Positions 25,716 through 33,943 of a DNA stretch of 64,000 nucleotides are shown in pieces. A program made the position numbers and the translations under genes. The notes beneath the pieces are model-generated. The model did not search any database. It was given only the letters and a program-made list of their open reading frames with translations, and had not been told where the DNA came from. Source of the stretch: Phycisphaerales bacterium (GTDB lineage Bacteria > Planctomycetota > Phycisphaerae > Phycisphaerales > UBA1924); the NCBI GenBank assembly GCA_019744815.1, contig JAIEUA010000004.1:186001-250000 (forward strand), in the 5' to 3' direction. Numbering within the stretch: the stretch's first letter is position 1; every line of letters begins with the position of its first letter.

Positions 25716-26570
25716 ATGCAACGACACTGTCTTCTCTTGATCGTCGCGAGCCTGCTCGGCGGCTGCACCGCGACTGCACCCAAGAACGGTCCTTCGACCT
25801 TCGTTGATTCCACGGAGCAATCCACCGACCGCACGTTCGGAGCGACGATGTCTGACCTCGGCCACACCGGCTTCCTCTTCCGCACTATCACCGTCCAGAG
25901 CAACGGCCAGTCGCTCACCAGCAAGTACGCCGTGTACGTGCCCCGCTGGTACGACGGCTCGAAGCCCGTGCCGTTGATCCTCTTCCTGCACGGCCGGGGC
26001 GAGTCCGGGACCGACGGGCAGAAGACGATCGCACAGGGACTGGGAACCGCGATCCTGTTCAACGAAGCGGCGTGGCCCGCGATCGTGCTCTTCCCGCAGA
26101 AACCGACACCCGAGTCCCGGTGGGTCGACCACGAGGGCCTCGCGATGGGCGTGCTCGAAGAAGCCCGCAAGACCTACAACATCGACGCCTCTCGCATCTA
26201 TCTGACCGGCCTGTCGCAGGGCGGCGCGGGCTCGTGGGCGATCGGCGCGAAGCACCCCGACCTCTTCGCGGCAGTAGCCCCGATCTGCGGCTTCACCGGG
26301 ACCTGGGACAAGGGCAACGTCACGCCCCAGTCGGTGGCCGAGGGAATCAGCACGCTCCCCATCTGGGCATTCCACGGCCTGAAAGACGACGTGGTGCTGC
26401 CCAAGGAAACCGAAGCAATCGTCGCCGCAGTGCAAGCGAAGCAGGCAGCTCTGCCCGGCGCTCCCGCGATCAAAGCGACCTACTTCCCCGACGCCAACCA
26501 CAACTCCTGGGACGCCGCGTACCGCTCGGCAGAGCTCCCCAAGTGGTTGTTCGAGCAGCGCAAGAGATAA
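25716..26570 (+). CDS. Alpha/beta-hydrolase lipoprotein (esterase/feruloyl esterase-like)
   Basis: The 284-residue protein has a lipoprotein signal sequence ending LLGGC (Cys near residue 17), then an alpha/beta-hydrolase fold. The oxyanion motif is LFLHGRGESG, the nucleophile elbow is GLSQGG (Ser near residue 169), the acid is probably an Asp in GLKDDVVLP, and the His is in ANHNSWDAA. Sequence order and length match extracellular phospholipase/carboxylesterase or polyhydroxybutyrate-depolymerase-like enzymes. The substrate is not determined. It converges on the beta-CASP hydrolase gene, with a hairpin between the two. Confidence 0.82.
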   Translation: MQRHCLLLIVASLLGGCTATAPKNGPSTFVDSTEQSTDRTFGATMSDLGHTGFLFRTITVQSNGQSLTSKYAVYVPRWYDGSKPVPLILFLHGRGESGTDGQKTIAQGLGTAILFNEAAWPAIVLFPQKPTPESRWVDHEGLAMGVLEEARKTYNIDASRIYLTGLSQGGAGSWAIGAKHPDLFAAVAPICGFTGTWDKGNVTPQSVAEGISTLPIWAFHGLKDDVVLPKETEAIVAAVQAKQAALPGAPAIKATYFPDANHNSWDAAYRSAELPKWLFEQRKR

Positions 26571-26676
26571 ACGGTCAACGCTGAATCGCGACAACGCCCG
26601 AACACGCACAGACACGCCCGAACACGCGGCCGCGTCCAAACCGCGAAGCGCGACGGAACGTCAACAGCCAAAGCGA

Positions 26677-26698
26677 GCCGTGGCGTCCTCGCCACGGC
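26677..26698. terminator. Perfect 9-bp hairpin between convergent genes
   Basis: Arms 26677-26685 and 26690-26698 are fully complementary around a TCCT loop. It is in the gap between the esterase (+) and the beta-CASP hydrolase (-). No T-run follows on either strand, so it is a terminator only by position. Confidence 0.5.
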
Positions 26699-26843
26699 GC
26701 TGTTGCGCACCTACCGGGCTGCTCGCGAGAGCAACGCTCGCGGCACCGAGGCGAGAACGCCCCGGCTCGCGACGACACGAAGCTCCCGCTTCAGCTTCAC
26801 GTTGCAGATGAGGCTTCGAGAGCACGACCCGTGGCAAACGCAC

Positions 26844-28265
26844 TCACGCCAACGGAATCACATCACCCCGCATCGGCAACTCCGCAACGACGCCATAGCG
26901 GTCTCTCAGACCCGCCGCAAGCGCCGCACGCGGCCCATCTTCTCCGTGCGTCAACACCAGCCGCGGCCGCCCCTTCATCATCCTCTCCGGCCACGCCAGT
27001 AGCTCACTCCGCCCCGCGTGGGCGCTGAAGCCATCAAGCTTGTGAATGTCGGCCCGCACCGCGATCGGATCGTTGAAGATGTACACCTGCTCCGCGCCGT
27101 CCGCGAGCTTGCGCCCCAACGTCCCCTCGGCCATGTAGCCAACAAGCACCACCGCGGTGCCGCGGCGCCACAGGTTGTGACGCAGGTGATGGACGATGCG
27201 CCCACCCTCGCACATGCCGCTGCCGGCGATGATGACGCACGGGTCCCACGAGTCGTTCAGTGCCCGCGACTCGTTGGGCGACTCGACAAGGCGAACAGTC
27301 GAGAGCCCGGTCACGAGACGCCGGCAACCCACCAGACGCGCCGCCTCGGCGTCGTACAGCTCGGTGTGCTTCATGTACACCTCGGTCGCACGCTTGGCCG
27401 CGGGGCTGTCGAGATAGATCGGGATGTTGCCGAGCTGCCCCGCGTCCTGAGCCGCCATCAGGTGATACAGCAGGAGCTGCGTACGTCCGATCGCGAACGC
27501 AGGGATGATCACCCGCTGCTTGTTGAAGATGGTGTCCCGCACAATGCGGATGAGTTTCTCGACCGACGCCGAGGAATCGGGATGGTCCTTATCGCCGTAG
27601 GTGGACTCAAGAAAGACAAGATCCGCGCTGCTCGGCGGATCCGGGTCGCGCAAGATGGGTGCGTTGCGGGGGCCCACGTCGCCGCTGAAGACAATCGTCT
27701 TGGTAACGCCCGCGTCAGACACGGACATGGAGATCGACGCGCTCCCGAGGATGTGCCCCGCCTCGTAGTAGCGGATCTTGACCCCCGGCGCAACCGGCGC
27801 CTCCTTCGCATACGGCACGTCCTTGATGAGCTTGTACACCGCTTCCGCGTCCTGCTTGGTGTAGATCGGCTCGAGCGGATCGAGCCCCGCTCGCTCACGC
27901 TTGCGGTTCTCGCGCTCGGTGTCCTGTTCCTGAATGCCAGCCGAATCGCGCAGCACGGCTTCGGTCAAATCACCACTGGCCGGCGTGGCGTAGATCGGCC
28001 CGTTGTACCCAGCCCGCGTCAGCATCGGCAAGCGGCCGGTGTGATCCAGGTGCGCGTGAGTCAGAACCACCGCGGCCAACGATCGCGGATCGATCGCACC
28101 AAGTGAGTTGTTCACGTCAATCCGCTCGCCCTGGCCGTTGGTCGTGCGAGCGTCCTTGCCCTGGAACATGCCCAGGTCGACCAGGACCTTCGTCTGCGAG
28201 GTCTCGACGAGGTACGCCGAACCGGTCACGCCGCCGGCAGCACCGAGAACGCGGACTTGGATCAT
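26844..28265 (-). CDS. MBL-fold beta-CASP metallo-hydrolase (RNase-type)
   Basis: This 473-residue protein is a metallo-beta-lactamase/beta-CASP hydrolase of the CPSF/YSH1-like group, which act as RNA endo- or exonucleases. It has the N-terminal LGAAGGVTGSAYLVE, the metal site LTHAHLDHTGRLP, the second histidine in EAGHILGSAS, the aspartate in SGDVGPRNAPIL, ESTYGD, and the beta-CASP motifs AFAIGRTQ, SGMCEGGRIVHH and the final DGFSAHAGRSEL. The complete set of motifs argues for an active enzyme. It is alone on this strand. Its RNA target is unknown. Confidence 0.9.
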   Translation of the reverse strand: MIQVRVLGAAGGVTGSAYLVETSQTKVLVDLGMFQGKDARTTNGQGERIDVNNSLGAIDPRSLAAVVLTHAHLDHTGRLPMLTRAGYNGPIYATPASGDLTEAVLRDSAGIQEQDTERENRKRERAGLDPLEPIYTKQDAEAVYKLIKDVPYAKEAPVAPGVKIRYYEAGHILGSASISMSVSDAGVTKTIVFSGDVGPRNAPILRDPDPPSSADLVFLESTYGDKDHPDSSASVEKLIRIVRDTIFNKQRVIIPAFAIGRTQLLLYHLMAAQDAGQLGNIPIYLDSPAAKRATEVYMKHTELYDAEAARLVGCRRLVTGLSTVRLVESPNESRALNDSWDPCVIIAGSGMCEGGRIVHHLRHNLWRRGTAVVLVGYMAEGTLGRKLADGAEQVYIFNDPIAVRADIHKLDGFSAHAGRSELLAWPERMMKGRPRLVLTHGEDGPRAALAAGLRDRYGVVAELPMRGDVIPLA

Positions 28266-28523
28266 GTTGGGCTCCGGCAGCGAGGATCAACCACAGAGGC
28301 ACTAAAACACAATGAAGCGTACGGCAGGCGATGTGCACCGAACGTCCTCGAAGCCCCTCGAAGTGGAAGAACGCACGGACGCAAACCCCACACGTAGGTG
28401 CCCGCAGAACCGAGCTGGATCGCGTCCATCACCCGTGAACGCGTCCGCAACACGCATCCTCTCCACAAGAACGAATCCGCGATCTCTGACCCCTTGGAGC
28501 TCTTCGAGCCCTTTGAGTTGAAA
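28266..28523. other. Gap upstream of the beta-CASP hydrolase
   Basis: Most of the 300-base gap between the hydrolase and the HerA-like gene (both -) holds no gene. It contains short Leu/Glu-coding-like repeats (TCGAAGCCCCTCGAAG near 28350 and TTCGAGCCCTTTGAG near 28503). A GCAGAGGC-type repeat covers its last part (28524-28556). Confidence 0.35.
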
Positions 28524-28556
28524 TCTTTCTCTCTGTGCCTCTGCGCCTCCGTGGCG
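28524..28556. repeat. Dispersed CTCTGTGCCTCTGCGCCTCC repeat
   Basis: This sequence, read on the minus strand as a CGCCACGGAGGCGCAGAGGC-type run, is the same family as the long inverted repeat at 58419-58641. It abuts the stop of the HerA-like gene. Confidence 0.5.
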
Positions 28557-28565
28557 AACTCCCCA

Positions 28566-31055
28566 CTACCACGCCGCGGCACCGTCGCGCCCGTGCGGAG
28601 CCCACGCCAGCACGACCGCACGAACGTTGATGTCGGTCTTCTTGGGCCGCAGACTGATCTTCTCGATCGAGGCCGGATCGACGTCCATGCCCTGCAGAGC
28701 CGCGATCTCGTCGTCAAACTCCTTCTTCAGCGCCTCGAACTGCGCGGTCACCGCGGCCACATTCTCCTCCGCGCGGGCCACATCGGACGATTCCTTGCTC
28801 GCCCGCGACACGCCCCGTGCAGCAGTGGCGGCACGACCGATGTTTCCGGCGCTCGCAACCTTCCGCCCCAGCAACGCCCCGAAGATCGCGCTCCCGATCG
28901 ACAACGCCGTCCCGATCTTGGCCCCGCTCGCCTGCTCACGCTGGACTTCGGCGGCCTGCTCGGCGCGGCGGACGCGGTCTTGCAGGGTTTGCACCTTGGG
29001 GCCGTACTTGGCTTTGAGTTTCTCCATCGCCGCGTCGCGCTTCTCGCGCACGGCATGGCTCACCCGAGCGAGGAACGCCGCCTCAGACTCCCCGGGCTCG
29101 GACGCCAGCTTGTGCTCCGCGCTCCGAAACATCTCCAGCGAGCGCGAGCGGAAGATCCCCTCCGCCAGCTCCTTCTTCCACTTGTCGTACGACTTCGCCT
29201 TCGCGGCGTCCGGTGCCAGAGCGGCGAACGACGCATTGGCGAGCGGCTCCTTGTCCAGATCCTTGTCCGAAAGATCCACGGCCTCCGCATGCTCCCAATC
29301 CGCGGCAACCGCACCATCCGTGATCGGCGTGAGCAGCGCCAGTTGTTCTTCATGCGAGAGCCCGGCACGGGTGCCGCCATAGAAGACCTTGGCAAAGCCC
29401 AGCAGCATCGGCCGGTACTCCACGGCCTCAGTGCTGCGGGCGGGGATGAAGAACTCCGGCACATCGCCGGAGAGAACGGGCCGATTGGAGTTTCCGGCGT
29501 TGCCGCTGTTCGCTGCGTTCGAAGCTCTGGACGCGGAAGTCCCTGCCGCACCCGTCGAACCATTCGCAGAAACGGACGCCGCCGCAGTCGCAGCCGCACT
29601 GGGCATCGCACCCCGCGGCGAACCCGTCAGATACCGATCCCGCACCGGATCCATCAAGACCTTGATCTGGTCGCGTGTCAACGGCCCGCGCAGATATGAC
29701 AAGCACCAGCGCGATTCGAGCAGCACCGGCCCCGGCTCGTGCACGTTGTTCATCAGGAAGACGCGATTGCCGAGCTTGCTGATCAGCGTGTCCATCTGAG
29801 CGCGGTCAAACGCCGCACCGGCCGAGGCCGAGGCACCTTCCAGCCCATCCAGCACCCGCTGCTTATCGCGATCCGTCTGCAAACGCCCGATGAACCACGT
29901 CCCCGCGTTGGAGAGCCCCTTGTAGTCAAGATCGACCGGATTCTGCGTCGCCAGCACAACACCCACGCCGAACGCACGGGCCTGCTTCATCAGCGTCAGC
30001 AATGGGCGTTTGCTCGGCGGGTTCTGCACCGGCGGCACATACCCAGCGATCTCGTCCATGTACAGCAAAGCACGCAGCGAGGTCGTGCCGCTCTGCTTGC
30101 GCACCCACGACAACATCTCGTTCAGCAGCAGCGCCACCACGAACATCCGCTCGTTGTCACCGAGGTGGGCAATGCTCACGATCGCGCAGCGCGGCTTGCC
30201 ACCCTCCGCAAACAGCATCTGCTGGATGTCGATCGGCACACCCTCGCCCAGCCGCTTCATGCCGGGCGACGCCAGCAAGCTGTTGAGCGCGACCGCGAGC
30301 TGGAATCTCGCGCTCGCCGGGAAAAACTCCTCGAGCGCCATCGCGCCCACATGCGTCATCGGCGGCTTGTTGACCGCCTGGATCAGCTTGGCAAGATCAA
30401 GATCCTCTCCCGCCCCCCACCACTGCTCGATCAGCGCGCCCAGGAACGCGCTCTCCGGCGTCGGGCTCGACGACTCGCGGCCGAGCATCGACAGGATGCC
30501 GCTGACCGTCGTCTCCACGCGTTCATGCAGCAGCTCCGCCTCATCGCGGATCGCCGGGGGCGGAGCGGCAAAGCTCCGCAGCACACTCAGCGGCACACCA
30601 GCGCTCGAGCCCGGCGTGTACACCACGAACTCCGCCGCATCACGCAGGCGTTGGATGCGTGCCGCATCCTGGCCCCAGGATTCCAAACCCTTCTTCCACT
30701 GCTCGGCCTGCTGCTGGGCAAACTCGTCGGGCGAGACGTTCTTCCGCCGCGCGTCGTCCTCGTTGATCCACGGCCGGAAATCGGCGGCCGCCAGATTCGG
30801 AAACGTGAGCAGCAGATTCGCCAGATCGCCCTTGGGATCGATGATGAGCGACGGAATCCCGTCGATCGCGGCTTCTTCGAGCAGCCCCAGGCAAAGGCCC
30901 GTCTTGCCCGAACCAGTCATCCCCACGCACACCCCGTGCGTCACCAGGTCGCGAGAGTCGTACATCAGATAGTCATCAGTCCGCTTCCAGGCCGCCGGGT
31001 CAAAGACCTTGCCCAGATAGAACGCACCGAGTTTCTCGTAGTCAGGGGTGGACAT
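28566..31055 (-). CDS. HerA-like hexameric ATPase (DUF87/helicase-type)
   Basis: The 829-residue protein opens with a short domain before Walker A GMTGSGKTGL (near residue 45), followed by SLIIDPKGDL, a Walker B LLYMDEIAGY, and ARAFGVGVVLATQNPVDLDYKGL, which identifies a HerA/FtsK-superfamily ATPase of the type often paired with nucleases. The C-terminal quarter has alanine-rich helices and a putative coiled coil (EENVAAVTAQFEALKKEFDDEI). A Gly/Ala/Ser-rich linker splits the two parts. The ATG at 31055 is preferred; a longer start has no support. No NurA-like or restriction partner adjoins it, so it could serve DNA translocation in repair or defence. Confidence 0.85.
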   Translation of the reverse strand: MSTPDYEKLGAFYLGKVFDPAAWKRTDDYLMYDSRDLVTHGVCVGMTGSGKTGLCLGLLEEAAIDGIPSLIIDPKGDLANLLLTFPNLAAADFRPWINEDDARRKNVSPDEFAQQQAEQWKKGLESWGQDAARIQRLRDAAEFVVYTPGSSAGVPLSVLRSFAAPPPAIRDEAELLHERVETTVSGILSMLGRESSSPTPESAFLGALIEQWWGAGEDLDLAKLIQAVNKPPMTHVGAMALEEFFPASARFQLAVALNSLLASPGMKRLGEGVPIDIQQMLFAEGGKPRCAIVSIAHLGDNERMFVVALLLNEMLSWVRKQSGTTSLRALLYMDEIAGYVPPVQNPPSKRPLLTLMKQARAFGVGVVLATQNPVDLDYKGLSNAGTWFIGRLQTDRDKQRVLDGLEGASASAGAAFDRAQMDTLISKLGNRVFLMNNVHEPGPVLLESRWCLSYLRGPLTRDQIKVLMDPVRDRYLTGSPRGAMPSAAATAAASVSANGSTGAAGTSASRASNAANSGNAGNSNRPVLSGDVPEFFIPARSTEAVEYRPMLLGFAKVFYGGTRAGLSHEEQLALLTPITDGAVAADWEHAEAVDLSDKDLDKEPLANASFAALAPDAAKAKSYDKWKKELAEGIFRSRSLEMFRSAEHKLASEPGESEAAFLARVSHAVREKRDAAMEKLKAKYGPKVQTLQDRVRRAEQAAEVQREQASGAKIGTALSIGSAIFGALLGRKVASAGNIGRAATAARGVSRASKESSDVARAEENVAAVTAQFEALKKEFDDEIAALQGMDVDPASIEKISLRPKKTDINVRAVVLAWAPHGRDGAAAW

Positions 31056-31201
31056 GCAGAGACTGTACCGCGCGGCCGAACAGATCTGAAGCCATCCCCC
31101 ACGCTCGCCCAGGCCACAACCCGCCCAACAGTCGCATCCAGTCACGCGACAGATTGCCGACCGCCCGCACCGCCGAGCCGGGAAGCGCCCACAATCCCCC
31201 C

Positions 31202-32656
31202 GTGCCCGCGCCTCTTCCAAACCCTCTTCCACCCCGCTTCCCCGTCATCGTCGGCCCCACCGCCGGCGGCAAGTCCTCCCTCGCCGTCGAAGTCGCGCTC
31301 GCCTTCGCGTCCCGCCAGCCTTCCACTCCCGCCCCCATCGCAGCCGAGATCCTCACCGCCGACGCCTTCCAGCTCTACCGCGGCATGGACATCGGCACCG
31401 CCAAGCCCACGCTCGCTGAACGCAAGAACGTCCCGCACCACCTGATCGACGTCCGCGACCCGCGCGATCCCGCGCCCTTCACGGTGCACGACTGGCTCCA
31501 CGCCGCCGAAGCCGCGATCGCCGACTGCCGCGCCCGCAACACCATCCCCATCCTCGTCGGCGGCACCCACCTCTACATCCAGAACTTCCTCACCGGCATG
31601 TTCCAAGGCCCCGGCGCCGACGAAGCCCTCCGCGCCGAACTCCGAGCCCGCGGCCTCGCCTCCCTCCGCGAAGAACTCGAACGCGTCGACCCCGACGCCG
31701 CCCGCCGCATCCACCCCAACGACGAACGCCGCACCATTCGCGCCCTCGAAGTCTTCCGCCTCACCGGCACGCCCATCAGCGAGCACCAGAAGCAATGGGG
31801 CGCGGAAAGCCGCACCGACTGCGTGCTCGTGATCCTTGACTGGCCCACCGAACTCATCAACCGCCGCATCAACGCCCGCGTCAAACAGATGATGGCCGAC
31901 GGCTTCCTCGAAGAAGTCCAGCGCCTCAAAGCCGAAGGCGCCTTCGCCGAGAACGCCAACCCACAGGCCCGCGAAGCCCTCGGCTACAAGCAACTGCTCC
32001 CCCACCTCGACGGGAAATGCTCACTCGAAGACGCCGTCGAACAAATCAAGATCGAGACCCGCCACTTCGCCAAGGCCCAGCGTACCTGGCTCCGCCGCCT
32101 CCGCATGACGCCCGGTTGCGTGGTGATCGACGCGGCAAGGACGCCGGTGGAAGCGTGGCCCAGCATCGTCCTCCGAGCCTGCGGCGATCAAGGACCGACG
32201 CCGCCGCGTGCCGAAGGCCTGCCCGACCCGACCGATGAACCGCACAGTCAGCCGTTCCTCCCCGATCGGCCGCATCCGTCCTGCTACACGCTGCCGCCTC
32301 CGACGAAGCCCGCTGCGCGGCTGCTCTGGCTCGCCGTCTTGATGGGACTCTTCTCTTTGCTCGGCCTCGCCCTGTTCTTCCTCGGCGTCTTCTTCTCGAT
32401 GGGTCAGGTATCCGGCATCGGCGGATGGCTCGCCATCGGCGCCGTCGTGACACTACTGCTCATCACGCCGACGATCGTGCGATCGCAAAAGCCGGCAAGC
32501 GACCAACGAAACTACCTGGTCTGCCCGCACTGCACCTATCAACTCCGCGGCCTGCCCTCCCCCGGCGCCTGCCCCGAGTGCGGCAACGTCTTCACCGCCG
32601 AGTCACTCAAACAGGACTGGGAACGCATCATCGAGATGGAAAAATCGGGGCCATGA
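31202..32656 (+). CDS. miaA: MiaA tRNA dimethylallyltransferase fused to a membrane zinc-ribbon module
   Basis: Residues 1-310 are MiaA, which adds a dimethylallyl group to A37 of tRNAs reading UNN codons: P-loop GPTAGGKSSL, DAFQLYRGMDIGTAKPT, VGGTHLYIQ, RTIRALEV and the end of the tRNA-binding core WLRRL. The frame then runs on without a stop through a Pro-rich linker, two membrane helices (about 315-345 and 355-380 of the continuing part) and a CPHCTYQLRGL...CPEC zinc ribbon, giving 484 residues where MiaA normally has about 300. Start is GTG at 31202; a TTG at 31154 would add 16 residues. The extra module is the same as in the next two genes. A fusion at the membrane is unexpected for a tRNA enzyme; a sequencing error hiding a MiaA stop is the alternative. 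Confidence 0.85.
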   Translation: MPAPLPNPLPPRFPVIVGPTAGGKSSLAVEVALAFASRQPSTPAPIAAEILTADAFQLYRGMDIGTAKPTLAERKNVPHHLIDVRDPRDPAPFTVHDWLHAAEAAIADCRARNTIPILVGGTHLYIQNFLTGMFQGPGADEALRAELRARGLASLREELERVDPDAARRIHPNDERRTIRALEVFRLTGTPISEHQKQWGAESRTDCVLVILDWPTELINRRINARVKQMMADGFLEEVQRLKAEGAFAENANPQAREALGYKQLLPHLDGKCSLEDAVEQIKIETRHFAKAQRTWLRRLRMTPGCVVIDAARTPVEAWPSIVLRACGDQGPTPPRAEGLPDPTDEPHSQPFLPDRPHPSCYTLPPPTKPAARLLWLAVLMGLFSLLGLALFFLGVFFSMGQVSGIGGWLAIGAVVTLLLITPTIVRSQKPASDQRNYLVCPHCTYQLRGLPSPGACPECGNVFTAESLKQDWERIIEMEKSGP

Positions 32657-32794
32657 TCCGGCGGCTCAACACGCTTCGCTCGTGGGAGTCGCGTCTTGAC
32701 GAGCCCCGAGCGTAAGCGAGTGGGTCACTCCAACGATCCCAGCGCCCAAGCCCGCACCCGCTCAAATCTGTTTCAGAACGTTCGCGTGCCTGCA

Positions 32795-33175
32795 ATGTCG
32801 CCTCCAATCAACCCCATTCCCAGCCAGAAACTCCCACGCGCGCTCCCGTTCACCGCGCTCGCCTCGATCATCTGCGGCGTGCTCGGCGTCTTGGCGCTCT
32901 CGCTGGACTTCACGACCCTCGGCACGATCGCCATCGCCCTCGCAGCGCTGGGTCTTGTCTTCGTCTTCGTCGGTGCCATCACCGTCTCACTCAGCCACGC
33001 CAAGACCCAGCGCGGATTGAAAGACCTTTGCTTCGGTGCCTGCCCGAACTGCAGCTACCGCCTCGACGGGCTCTCCAACTCCGGCTCATGCCCCGAATGC
33101 GGCACCGCCTACACCCGCGTCTCGCTACGCGATCGCCACGGTCGCAAAATGGAGCGCGAGGGATCTGAGCCATGA
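32795..33175 (+). CDS. Small membrane protein with C-terminal zinc ribbon (copy 2)
   Basis: The 126-residue protein has two adjacent hydrophobic helices (ALASIICGVLGVLALSL and LGTIAIALAALGLVFVFVGAI), a basic stretch and a C-terminal CPNCSYRLDGL...CPECG zinc ribbon. This is the same architecture as the tail of the MiaA fusion. The ATG at 32795 has no clear ribosome site; an ATG 99 bases upstream would add an implausible polar leader. The stop overlaps the start of the next gene (ATGA). The function is unknown. Confidence 0.65.
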   Translation: MSPPINPIPSQKLPRALPFTALASIICGVLGVLALSLDFTTLGTIAIALAALGLVFVFVGAITVSLSHAKTQRGLKDLCFGACPNCSYRLDGLSNSGSCPECGTAYTRVSLRDRHGRKMEREGSEP

Positions 33176-33738
33176 ACGGCGACGATCATGAAGAAGCTCA
33201 AGCACTCCCCGCCGCGGCCCATCGGCCCATCCGCGTCGTATTGCCCCTTCGACATCGGTCCCTATCGGAACAGGCGACGGTAACCGATCACGTCGTTGGA
33301 TACGGGGCGTACCTCACGATCGCCGTCTGTCTGCTGGTCGTACCCATCGGTGAGGCTGTCGGTGCGGTGCTCATGCCGCTCGCATTGGGCGTAATCGTCT
33401 ACATGAACTTCAGCGGCTCGCGCCGGCTCCTGCGGGAAACCCGGTCCGAGTTCGATCGACTCCGCACCGATCGTTTCATGGCCTGTCCCGACTGCGCGTA
33501 CGACCTTCGCGGCTGTCCCACAGAAGGTCATTGCCCCGAGTGCGGCGAGGCCTACGACCCAGAGTTCCTCGAAGCGACATGGACGTGCTCGTACAAGGTC
33601 CACGCCAAAATGCATGACTTGCCCGAATCCTGCCTTGAGCTTCGCGACATCAACGAGGAGCGCGAAGAGCGGCTGGGTTCCTATCAAAACACGAACAAAT
33701 CCGTGGATTCGACGTTTCCCACCCTCCCCCCGGGTTGA
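33172..33738 (+). CDS. Small membrane protein with zinc ribbon (copy 3)
   Basis: This 188-residue protein overlaps the previous gene by four bases (ATGA). It has a basic/acidic N-terminus, two membrane helices (YGAYLTIAVCLLVVPIG and AVLMPLALGVIVYM), a charged stretch, and a CPDCAYDLRGC...CPECG zinc ribbon followed by a 60-residue polar tail. The family is the same as copies 1 and 2 and the MiaA fusion, so this locus has three consecutive members. The tandem, overlapping arrangement implies duplication. The function is unknown. Confidence 0.7.
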   Translation: MNGDDHEEAQALPAAAHRPIRVVLPLRHRSLSEQATVTDHVVGYGAYLTIAVCLLVVPIGEAVGAVLMPLALGVIVYMNFSGSRRLLRETRSEFDRLRTDRFMACPDCAYDLRGCPTEGHCPECGEAYDPEFLEATWTCSYKVHAKMHDLPESCLELRDINEEREERLGSYQNTNKSVDSTFPTLPPG

Positions 33739-33943
33739 CATCCCTCGTATCTCTTCCTTATCTCAGTGTCTTTCCAGCCTGCCATTTCGTGCCCGCTGCC
33801 ACCATTGGCCGACGAATCGACCTGCTCCCCGCCCGCTAGACCGCTCCCCGAGCCCTGTCGCTGCACTCCAACCCCGGCACGCCGCTCGCCTTCTGACTCC
33901 CTGCTCCGCTGCACCCCTGCTCCCCTTCTCCCCTGCCGCAACC

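Noticed and set aside
28566..31055. HerA gene as part of a defence island
   Set aside because: No nuclease, methylase or integrase adjoins it; context is housekeeping, so defence is only a possibility.
31154..31201. TTG start for MiaA at 31154
   Set aside because: It would add 16 residues of unconserved sequence; MiaA normally starts close to the P-loop, so GTG 31202 was preferred, although not proven.
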